DNA from: Candidatus Methylomirabilota bacterium | GTDB taxonomy: Bacteria; Methylomirabilota; Methylomirabilia; Methylomirabilales; CSP1-5 | Assembly (NCBI GenBank): GCA_023249165.1 | Contig: JAHFDE010000075.1 | Location: 1 to 10,153 of the forward strand | DNA: 10,153 nucleotides | Direction of reading: 5' to 3' | Part shown: positions 5,583-10,153 of the stretch, piece by piece | Numbering within the stretch: the stretch's first letter is position 1 | How the letters are laid out: each line of letters begins with the position of its first letter | Program-made: the position numbers and the translations under genes | Notes under the pieces: generated by a model | Database searches by the model: none | Seen by the model: only the letters and a program-made list of their open reading frames with translations | What the model was told of the DNA's origin: nothing

Positions 5583-6512
5583 TCAGGACGTCAGTCGAAA
5601 TCGCGCCGACCACTCCCCCAGAGGCTCGAGCGCAATCCGCCCTCCCATGGGCAGGACCACGTTCTCGCGGCCATGCCCGCTTGGAAAGGTCGCGAAGCAG
5701 GGGACATCCACATCGCGGGCGAATCGAGCGAGGATGCCTGTGACCGAGAAGCCGCGGAGCGCCACACGGGCCCTGCACCGCACCATCTCTCCGAAGACGA
5801 TCCCCCTCACCCCTTCCAGTTTCCCCGCCAGCTGCAAATGCGTCAGCATCCGGTCGATTCGGTAGGGTTCCTCGTTCACCTCTTCCAGAAAAAGGACCTT
5901 GCCCTTGGTCTCGATGGCGAAGGGGGTCCCGAGCGAGCAGGTGACCAGGGTCAGGTTCCCGCCGGTGAGCTCTCCTTCGATCCGTGCCGGTCGTGAGAGG
6001 AAACGGCCGGAAATCCTCCCCTCGAAGGCCCTGCCGTTCAGAACGAGCGTCCGCACGCTTCGCCGGGTCAACGGGTTGTTGTGGCGACTGAAGTCTGGCT
6101 CGACCATGGGCCCATGAAAGGTCACCAGCCCTGCGTGCTGGGTGAGGGCCAAATGGAGAATGGTGACATCGCTCGACCCGAGGAAGACCTTGGGATGCCG
6201 GCGGATCAGCGCGAGGTCGAGATGGGGCAGCATCCGCCCTGCCCCGTATCCGCCCCTGGCACAAAAGATCCCCTTCACCTCCTCCCGACAAAACATTTCC
6301 TGCAGGGCCGCTGCGCGGTCCCGATCCCGACCGGCAAGGTACCCCCACCGATCATAGAGGTGCGGGCCCTCCAGCACCCGAAGGCCCATACGGCGCAAGC
6401 TGCTGAGCCCCCGCTTGAGGCGGCTCGGATGCACCACGCCGGAGGTGGCCACCACCGCCACAAGATCACCACCGCGGAGAGGCATTGGTCGCTTCCTCCG
6501 CGTCCGTCGCAT
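5583..6512 (-). CDS. LD-carboxypeptidase (MEROPS family S66)
   Basis: A 309-residue peptidase of the LdcA type, which removes the terminal D-alanine from murein tetrapeptides during peptidoglycan recycling in the cytoplasm. No signal peptide is seen. The catalytic triad of the family can be placed: nucleophile S114 in GSSDVTILH, E210 in LFLEEVNEEPYRIDRML, and H279 in SGHGRENVVLPMG. Other conserved parts are GDLVAVVATSG (15-25), ARGGYGAGRMLPHLD (85-99) and TFHGPM (131-136). The length is normal. ATG 6512 follows GGGAG; ATG 6485 (residue 10) follows GGAGG at nine bases and is an equally good start. The related microcin-immunity protein MccF shares this fold, so the substrate could differ. It lies 26 bp after the HDAC-like gene, probably in one transcript. 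Confidence 0.93.
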   Translation of the reverse strand: MRRTRRKRPMPLRGGDLVAVVATSGVVHPSRLKRGLSSLRRMGLRVLEGPHLYDRWGYLAGRDRDRAAALQEMFCREEVKGIFCARGGYGAGRMLPHLDLALIRRHPKVFLGSSDVTILHLALTQHAGLVTFHGPMVEPDFSRHNNPLTRRSVRTLVLNGRAFEGRISGRFLSRPARIEGELTGGNLTLVTCSLGTPFAIETKGKVLFLEEVNEEPYRIDRMLTHLQLAGKLEGVRGIVFGEMVRCRARVALRGFSVTGILARFARDVDVPCFATFPSGHGRENVVLPMGGRIALEPLGEWSARFRLTS

Positions 6513-6538
6513 CCCGAATTCTCCCTGCCCCGAAGGGC

Positions 6539-7447
6539 TCAGCCTCTTTTGCGGCCGATCACTTCCAGCCCGGTTCGAATGGTCCTCACATGGATCGCGA
6601 CGGTGTCGGCGGTCCTTCGGGCATAGCCACCCGCCAGCACCACGGCCACGGGAACGCCTTTGCGCTTTGCCTCCTGGAAGATGATCTGGTCCCGCCGCTC
6701 GAGCCCCGCGAAGGTGAGCTTCAGCCCCCCTTCCTGATCATCCTGGTACGGGTCCGCTCCAGCGACGTAGACCAGCAGTTGGGGGCGGAAGATCTCGAAG
6801 GCCGGCAGCACATGCCGCGACAGCTCGGCGAGATATTCCTCATCCCCTGCCCCGGACGGCAGCCCGATGTCCAGATCACTCCGCTGCTTGAGTTCGGGGT
6901 AGAGATCCTCTTGATGCACGGAGCAGGTAAATACGCTGGGCTCCTCGCGAAAGATGGAGGCCGTGCCGTCCCCCTGGTGCACATCGCAGTCGATCACCAT
7001 GGCCTTGACGATCCGCCCCTCCCGCTGCAGTGTGCGGATCGCAATCGCGCTGTCATTGAAGACGCAGTAGCCCGCGCCATGGTCCGGATAGGCGTGGTGA
7101 CCGCCGCCGCCGATGTGGATTCCCAGGCCAGTCTCCAGGGCGTATCGAGCGGCCCGGATAGTTCCCTCCACGCCGATCCACGCCGCCTCCACGAGCCCCC
7201 GGGAAAAGGGAAGATCCAGCACCACTAACTCCTCGGCGGTCAGCGTCCCTCGCCGCAACTTGTCGAGATACGCCGGCGTATGGACCAGCAGGATATCATC
7301 ATCTCGGGCTGGAGGGGGCTCCTCGAAATCCCCGGCCCTGGCTGTCCCCAGTTCGATGAGCCTTTCCTTGATCAACCGGAACTTGACGGTCGGCAGGATG
7401 TGCCCTCCCAAATCGACTTCGTACTTTGGGGAATAGAAAATTTTCAT
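6539..7447 (-). CDS. Histone deacetylase superfamily hydrolase
   Basis: A 302-residue zinc-dependent deacetylase of the bacterial HDAC/AcuC/acetylpolyamine amidohydrolase superfamily, closest in character to the short class IV-like members. The active site is complete: the charge-relay histidines H117 and H118 in GGGGHHAYPDHGAGYCVFND, zinc ligands D155 and H157 in VIDCDVHQGDGTA, and D232 in YVAGADPYQDD. The GGY motif lies near residues 270-272 in VVLAGGYARR. The substrate in bacteria may be acetylated polyamines, other small acetylated amines or protein lysines, and the sequence does not decide. ATG 7447 is set by an in-frame TAG shortly upstream and the typical opening MKIFYSP. It overlaps the stop of a probable 43-codon gene by ATGA and precedes the LD-carboxypeptidase gene by 26 bp. 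Confidence 0.95.
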   Translation of the reverse strand: MKIFYSPKYEVDLGGHILPTVKFRLIKERLIELGTARAGDFEEPPPARDDDILLVHTPAYLDKLRRGTLTAEELVVLDLPFSRGLVEAAWIGVEGTIRAARYALETGLGIHIGGGGHHAYPDHGAGYCVFNDSAIAIRTLQREGRIVKAMVIDCDVHQGDGTASIFREEPSVFTCSVHQEDLYPELKQRSDLDIGLPSGAGDEEYLAELSRHVLPAFEIFRPQLLVYVAGADPYQDDQEGGLKLTFAGLERRDQIIFQEAKRKGVPVAVVLAGGYARRTADTVAIHVRTIRTGLEVIGRKRG

Positions 7448-7575
7448 CCCGGCGCGTCCGTCCTATCGATGTAAACCATGGCGACGTCATGATAATCGCT
7501 TTCACCGACGATTTCCAGCGAGGAGCCGACCGGGCACGTCCACAGAAAATCATTGACCCGTCCCGGCGCCTTCAC
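7444..7575 (-). CDS. Probable small gene, 43 codons, coupled to the HDAC-like gene
   Basis: An open frame of 43 codons starts at GTG 7575 and ends at a TGA sharing four bases (ATGA) with the HDAC-like start. Its translation includes TCPVGSSLEIVGESDYHDVA and MVYIDRTDAPG, and about 70 percent of third codon positions are G or C, as expected of a real gene here. AGGG lies six bases upstream of the GTG. The ATGA overlap could supply translation to the HDAC-like gene, which has no good ribosome binding site of its own. No family was recognised. One difficulty is that the divergent lipoprotein promoter occupies the same DNA, and the GTG lies beside its -10 element. Confidence 0.45.
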   Translation of the reverse strand: MKAPGRVNDFLWTCPVGSSLEIVGESDYHDVAMVYIDRTDAPG

Positions 7576-7581
7576 TACCTT
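7553..7581 (+). promoter_or_regulatory. Candidate promoter for the small lipoprotein gene
   Basis: TTGACC (7553-7558), a 17-bp spacer and TACCTT (7576-7581) predict a start near 7588, leaving a leader of about 14 nt that contains the GGAGAGG ribosome binding site at 7589-7595. The -35 lies inside the probable 43-codon minus-strand gene. Confidence 0.45.
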
Positions 7582-7601
7582 CCCTATCGGAGAGGTGGGG
7601 C

Positions 7602-7901
7602 ATGAAAGGCCTGTGGAGATTCTTCAGGGTCACCCCGCTGCTGCTCCTGCCGACGATGGCAATCTCGGGAGGCTGTGCGAGCGGCGGGGGGCCGGTCCCC
7701 GTCCAGGGCGTGGTCACCGGGAAACACCAGATTCCCCCGCCGGGAAATCAGTCGGAGAGTCCGGGCAAGGAGAAGCCACGCTACTTCTTGTGGGTGAAGA
7801 CGAAGGAGGGGCCGGCCTTTGTGGAGGTGACGGAGGGCGTGTTTCGGAGCGTGACGGACGGAGATCAGGTGTGTATCAACTGCGATTCGAGCAGGCCGTA
7901 A
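7602..7901 (+). CDS. Small exported protein, probable lipoprotein, function unknown
   Basis: A 99-residue protein with a classical N-terminal signal: basic MKGLWRFFR, hydrophobic TPLLLLPTMAI, then SGGCASGGG with a candidate lipidated cysteine C25. The -3 position is Ser rather than Leu, so this lipobox is imperfect and cleavage by signal peptidase I cannot be excluded. The mature part begins with a glycine/proline-rich linker, followed by a compact segment YFLWVKTKEGPAFVEVTEGVF, and ends with two more cysteines in QVCINCDSSRP (a CxxC). No family was recognised. It would lie in the cell envelope. The ATG at 7602 has GGAGAGG upstream. It is transcribed alone and converges with the next gene after 20 bp. 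Confidence 0.78.
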   Translation: MKGLWRFFRVTPLLLLPTMAISGGCASGGGPVPVQGVVTGKHQIPPPGNQSESPGKEKPRYFLWVKTKEGPAFVEVTEGVFRSVTDGDQVCINCDSSRP

Positions 7902-7921
7902 TGTCTTCGCCCCATGAGGTC

Positions 7922-8776
7922 TCACCGCGCCTTTGTCGCTTTCGCGGACAACACTTGCAGATCTGCAAGGCCCAGCTTTTCCACCGATTGAGGGGCTGGA
8001 TAAACGGTCAGGATGCGATCCCGCTCGTCGAGCAGTGCGGTGTCCACCGGCCGAAGCTCGCGGAGCATGAGCAGGGCGCGAGACCGCGCAGTCCGCTCGA
8101 GCGCCACGATGGGGAGGACAACCATCTCGTCTGAGCCCTCCTCCTGAAACTGCATGTGGCCATCCGCCGGAGGACCTTTCAGAAAATCCAGAAGGACCCG
8201 GCCATTTTCCGCATCCCACAGCGATCGGTACTCGGCGGTCGGAGGCCGCTCGGCCTTGAGCTTGATCGGCCCTTCCAGCCACCCCTCGGAATAGTAGTAA
8301 TCCTTCCAACCGCCCCGAAATCCGTGGATGAAGAGGAGATACCCCTCGTCGGTCACCTGGAGCGGGTGGCGAAGGTCCTGGATCTGCTTCAACGTTTTCC
8401 ACCCGTAGGCGAGGTACATCATCGCACTCCACGCATCCGCGATGGTCTCTGCGAGGGCGCCAACAATCGCCTGCTCAAGCTCACTCCCTCGCAGCTCGAT
8501 TCCCTTCGAACCGATCGCCGCAGAAAACGTGAGGGCGACATCCAAGATTCCCCTTTCGACCTCTCCCCCACTCCCCGGAATCTTTGTCCGACCATAAAGC
8601 CCTTCCGCCACCGGCCGCTCCGACCGCTTCCCCCAAGCGCCCTTGAGGTATACGACGAACTCCGCCTGGCCCACGAACCGCCCGGCCCACGCCTCCACAT
8701 TCAGCGTGTACTCGCCGACAGCCCGGCCCACGAGCTTCAGCAGCGGATGATCTTGAGGAAGTGCGTCCTTGGCCAC
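7922..8776 (-). CDS. Uncharacterised protein, about 284 residues
   Basis: A long, clearly coding frame that I do not recognise. It has no signal peptide or membrane segment and looks like a soluble cytoplasmic protein. Visible traits are an N-terminal DHPLLKLVGRAVGEYTLNVE, a beta-like GQAEFVVYLKGAWGK, an aromatic cluster in WSAMMYLAYGWKTLKQIQDL, the segment LLFIHGFRGGWKDYYYSEGW near residue 150, and a helical C-terminus rich in Leu and Arg (LERTARSRALLMLRELRPVD). The start is uncertain. GTG 8794 lies directly after an in-frame TGA and upstream of the likely -10 element. GTG 8776 is where the predicted transcript begins and is preferred. Neither has a ribosome binding site, so a leaderless message is possible. 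The gene converges with the small lipoprotein gene. Confidence 0.8.
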   Translation of the reverse strand: MAKDALPQDHPLLKLVGRAVGEYTLNVEAWAGRFVGQAEFVVYLKGAWGKRSERPVAEGLYGRTKIPGSGGEVERGILDVALTFSAAIGSKGIELRGSELEQAIVGALAETIADAWSAMMYLAYGWKTLKQIQDLRHPLQVTDEGYLLFIHGFRGGWKDYYYSEGWLEGPIKLKAERPPTAEYRSLWDAENGRVLLDFLKGPPADGHMQFQEEGSDEMVVLPIVALERTARSRALLMLRELRPVDTALLDERDRILTVYPAPQSVEKLGLADLQVLSAKATKAR

Positions 8777-8783
8777 GCCTGAG

Positions 8784-8813
8784 AGGGTACGCACTCAACA
8801 GAGGGGTTGGCAA
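8784..8813 (-). promoter_or_regulatory. Candidate promoter for the uncharacterised 284-residue gene
   Basis: On the minus strand TTGCCA (8813-8808), an 18-bp spacer and TACCCT (8789-8784) predict a transcription start at 8777/8776, on the GTG start codon itself. The -10 matches the TACCYT form of the other candidate promoters in the window. Confidence 0.4.
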
Positions 8814-8851
8814 GCAAAAACCGGAGACCCCTAGGGAGGGATGAAACCTAT

Positions 8852-8898
8852 GGCCGCCCTAACGACCGCGGTCAGCGGCCCAAGCAAGCGAAGCTTGC
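8852..8898. repeat. Clustered palindromes left of the transposase
   Basis: GGCCGC (8852-8857) and GCGGCC (8875-8880) form an inverted repeat whose loop contains the perfect 10-bp palindrome GACCGCGGTC (8864-8873). Right after it GCAAGC-GAA-GCTTGC (8884-8898) forms a 6-bp stem with a GAA triloop. Similar elements lie on the other side of the transposase at 10001-10024. No gene was seen between 8814 and 8941. Confidence 0.6.
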
Positions 8899-8912
8899 GA
8901 GGGTCTGGTGTA

Positions 8913-8947
8913 ACACCAGGGCTAGGGGTCACACCAGGGCTGGGGTC
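8913..8947. repeat. Two adjacent direct repeats abutting the transposase element
   Basis: ACACCAGGGCTAGGGGTC (8913-8930) is followed without a gap by ACACCAGGGCTGGGGTC (8931-8947), differing by a single inserted A. The second copy runs into the left inverted repeat of the transposase element. The first also forms the right arm of the near-palindrome CTGGTGTAACACCAG (8905-8919). Confidence 0.65.
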
Positions 8948-8968
8948 AAGTCTCTTCTTGACTCATCT
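8942..8968 (+). repeat. Left inverted repeat of the RAYT element
   Basis: This 27-bp repeat begins GGGGTCAAGTCT and ends CTTGACTCATCT. GTCAAG (8945-8950) and CTTGAC (8957-8962) pair around a 6-nt loop, TCTCTT. The transposase stop codon (8963-8965, minus strand) is within it. Confidence 0.75.
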
Positions 8969-9928
8969 TTGAATTAGTTTCCGGACCTGGCCGAGTCGCC
9001 GGGTCATCGCACCCCCCTTCTCCAGATCCACTTTCGTTCGCCAGATCACGCTCCGCACCGTGGAATAGCCCCCCACCCCAAAGAGCGAGGCGATGTCCTG
9101 GAGCTTCATCCCGCCCAGCTGCCGGCACACGTACATCGCCATCGATCGCGCTTCGTTCCGCCGTCCACGCCGACTCGACAGGAGGACCTCGCGGTCTGTC
9201 CCGTACACTTGCCTCACGATCCTGAGACAGGTCGCCGCGTCCGGACGGAGATACGCCTTGGCCTCGGGGACTTCCCTGAGCGCGCCGGCCCGCTGCCGGA
9301 TGCGTCGTCGCAGGCGGTCGATGAACGGCTGGGTTCCCAGCACCGGCCCCCGCCGCTCGCTCGCATAGAAGGATTGCACCCGATCCTCCAGGGCGGCTCG
9401 CATGAATGCCAGGAAGGCGCCCTGGCGTCCCCTTGGGGGAAAGCGGCTCAGAAGCTGTTCTGTGTCGAGCCAGGGTGGACGCTTCCTGTCCTCCGCGTAC
9501 CAGCGGCAACTGCTCCATTCGTAGGTCTCGGGGGTCCGGACCAGCCCGGCGGCCACCGGATTCTGATGGATGTAGCGGGCCACGGCCAGCAGGTAGGGCT
9601 CCGCCTCCACCACGATCGCAGTGTACCGGCCCCGGAAGAGTGGGCCGTCGCGGTCATGTCGGCGGTTGTACCGCTGCGTGTACACGCCGTCGAGATGCCG
9701 CATCACCCTAGCCAGGTTGGGCTCCGGGGTCTGGAGGAGCAGATGATAGTGATTGTCCAAAAGGCAATAGGCGAGCACCCGGACTCCCCACATCTCATGG
9801 CAGTCCGCGAGCAGCTGCAGGAACGTCCTCCGGTCGCCACGATCGGTGAAGACGGCCTGGCGGGCGAGGCCACGGTTCATGATGTGGTAGTAGGCACCCG
9901 GGAACGCGATGCGAAGGGGACGCGCCAT
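8963..9928 (-). CDS. REP-associated tyrosine transposase (RAYT, Y1/HUH family) with C-terminal DnaA-like helix-turn-helix
   Basis: A 321-residue transposase-like protein of the TnpA-REP/IS200-related group, which cleaves and rejoins hairpin-bearing single-stranded DNA through a covalent tyrosine link. Seen features are the opening MARPLRIAFPGAYYHIMNRG, the HUH motif H60-Y61-H62 in LLDNHYHLLL, and the likely nucleophile Y119 in ARYIHQNPVAAGLV. The family block GPLFRGRY lies at 95-102. The C-terminal third (about 226-305) contains RSMAMYVCRQLGGMKLQDIASLFGVGGYSTVRSVIW, resembling the DnaA domain IV DNA-binding fold found in a subset of RAYTs. The frame is full length and intact. ATG 9928 lacks a visible ribosome binding site, which fits the low expression common for such genes. 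The gene lies exactly between two palindromic inverted repeats. Confidence 0.93.
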   Translation of the reverse strand: MARPLRIAFPGAYYHIMNRGLARQAVFTDRGDRRTFLQLLADCHEMWGVRVLAYCLLDNHYHLLLQTPEPNLARVMRHLDGVYTQRYNRRHDRDGPLFRGRYTAIVVEAEPYLLAVARYIHQNPVAAGLVRTPETYEWSSCRWYAEDRKRPPWLDTEQLLSRFPPRGRQGAFLAFMRAALEDRVQSFYASERRGPVLGTQPFIDRLRRRIRQRAGALREVPEAKAYLRPDAATCLRIVRQVYGTDREVLLSSRRGRRNEARSMAMYVCRQLGGMKLQDIASLFGVGGYSTVRSVIWRTKVDLEKGGAMTRRLGQVRKLIQR

Positions 9929-9952
9929 GCCGGGAGGTTAACAGGAGCTGAC

Positions 9953-9979
9953 AGATGAGTCAAGAGTAGACTTGACCCC
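9953..9979 (-). repeat. Right inverted repeat of the RAYT element
   Basis: The reverse complement of the left repeat with two mismatches. GTCAAG (9959-9964) and CTTGAC (9971-9976) pair around AGTAGA. It lies 24 bp upstream of the transposase start codon, so binding by the enzyme could also repress its own gene. That last point is inference. Confidence 0.75.
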
Positions 9980-10000
9980 TTAACGAGGGAGGACTTCTTT

Positions 10001-10024
10001 GGCCGCGGGCGAAGCCCGCTTGCG
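10001..10024. repeat. GAA-triloop hairpin right of the RAYT element
   Basis: GCGGGC-GAA-GCCCGC (10005-10019) preceded by GGCC and followed by TTGCG. It resembles the block on the left side (GGCCGC, then a GAA-triloop stem, then TTGCG), which suggests that related repeats flank the transposase in the same orientation. The stretch 9980-10053 contains no gene that I can support. Confidence 0.5.
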
Positions 10025-10053
10025 TAGGTCCGCCTCGATGCGCTGGTCATGTG

Positions 10054-10153
10054 TCACATCTGCACATTCGCAACAACACTTGTGATCATGGGTTTGCCCC
10101 CCACGAGCTCAATCACCGCGGTTTCAGTGGAAGTGCTACGGATTGTTTGCCCC
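10054..10153 (-). pseudogene. Possible truncated 3' end of a Mop/TOBE-type (molybdate-binding) reading frame
   Basis: The last 100 bases are open on the minus strand up to a TGA at 10054-10056. They encode QTIRSTSTETAVIELVGG followed by KPMITSVVANVQM. This resembles the first half of a Mop/TOBE molybdate-binding repeat, where a strand ending TEVxxEL-GG is followed by xITAVITN. The expected second half (LGLxxGxxVxALIKAS) is missing because the frame stops, suggesting truncation near the repeat cluster beside the transposase. The 5' part lies beyond the window. With so few residues the family call is tentative, and a plus-strand frame through the same bases cannot be fully excluded. Confidence 0.3.

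Larger units (their letters stand above)
8942..9979. mobile_element. RAYT element bounded by 27-bp inverted repeats
   Basis: A 1038-bp unit consisting of the transposase gene between two inverted repeats (8942-8968 and 9953-9979) that match at 25 of 27 positions. Each repeat is internally palindromic (GTCAAG-N6-CTTGAC), as expected for hairpins recognised by HUH/Y1 enzymes. The transposase stop codon lies inside the left repeat. No target-site duplication is evident, in keeping with single-strand Y1 transposition, which normally makes none. RAYT genes are often domesticated and single-copy, so present mobility is not implied. Confidence 0.68.

Noticed and set aside
5569..5585. Intrinsic terminator after the LD-carboxypeptidase gene (AGGGG-TATG-CCCCT)
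   Set aside because: The stem is only 5 bp, overlaps the stop codon and is not followed by a T-run; it is probably too weak to call.
5344..6348. Upstream part of a 519-codon open frame on the minus strand that ends at 4789
   Set aside because: This portion is an out-of-frame shadow of the LD-carboxypeptidase and 59-residue genes; only the part from ATG 5343, with a good ribosome binding site, is kept.
7922..8813. Frameshift or decay of the uncharacterised 284-residue gene, suggested by the in-frame TGA next to GTG 8794
   Set aside because: A promoter with a predicted start at GTG 8776 explains the missing upstream coding sequence, and the frame is otherwise intact.
9209..9958. 249-codon plus-strand frame opposite the transposase
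   Set aside because: Antisense to the RAYT gene, which carries the complete HUH and tyrosine motifs.
9980..10053. Short minus-strand frame ending at TAA 9980-9982 beside the RAYT repeat
   Set aside because: It has no good start, passes through the hairpin repeat and shows no recognisable protein features.

Overview
The window is a GC-rich, tightly packed stretch of a bacterial chromosome. It shows free-living housekeeping and envelope genes (tRNA CCA-adding enzyme, CysE, c-type cytochrome, LD-carboxypeptidase), plus a DUF1015 protein, a bacterial deacetylase and a RAYT-type transposase. This mix fits an uncultured environmental lineage of the Methylomirabilota/Rokubacteria, Nitrospirota or Desulfobacterota kind. 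That placement is an inference from gene content only. No rRNA, tRNA, CRISPR array, phage module or replication origin was seen.

Layout. At the left edge lies the N-terminal part of a CCA-adding enzyme gene (minus strand, 1-318). It diverges from a plus-strand pair: a small DUF1858 CxxC protein (468-671) and serine O-acetyltransferase cysE (740-1429), with hairpins in the gap between them. Then comes a 109-bp inverted-repeat, MITE-like element (1461-1569) whose right end coincides with the stop codon of the minus-strand DUF1015 gene (1566-2918). A degenerate heptamer repeat array (2931-3052) follows. A minus-strand unit encodes a secreted cytochrome c (4235-4666) and a secreted seven-bladed FG-GAP beta-propeller (3046-4209). 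A second minus-strand unit encodes a 59-residue helical protein (5318-5497) overlapping a 184-residue protein (4789-5343) that may have an ADP-ribosyltransferase-like fold. A third contains LD-carboxypeptidase (5583-6512), an HDAC-family hydrolase (6539-7447) and a probable 43-codon gene that overlaps the HDAC start by ATGA (7444-7575).

The right third holds a small divergent putative lipoprotein (7602-7901), an unrecognised 284-residue protein (7922-8776) and a REP-associated tyrosine transposase (8963-9928). The transposase is bounded by near-identical 27-bp inverted repeats, each of which is itself a palindrome, and flanked outside by further hairpin repeats. The last 100 bases may hold the truncated 3' end of a molybdate-binding (Mop/TOBE) reading frame.

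How the genes relate. The DUF1858 and cysE pair suggests thiol or sulfur metabolism. The cytochrome and propeller pair are both exported and look co-transcribed. LD-carboxypeptidase and the HDAC-like enzyme share a transcript without an obvious shared pathway. Recurring themes are repeats that contain the stop codons of neighbouring genes, and two genes whose best promoter places transcription start at the start codon. The most plausible undescribed system is the overlapping 59-residue/184-residue pair, and its function is not established by the sequence.
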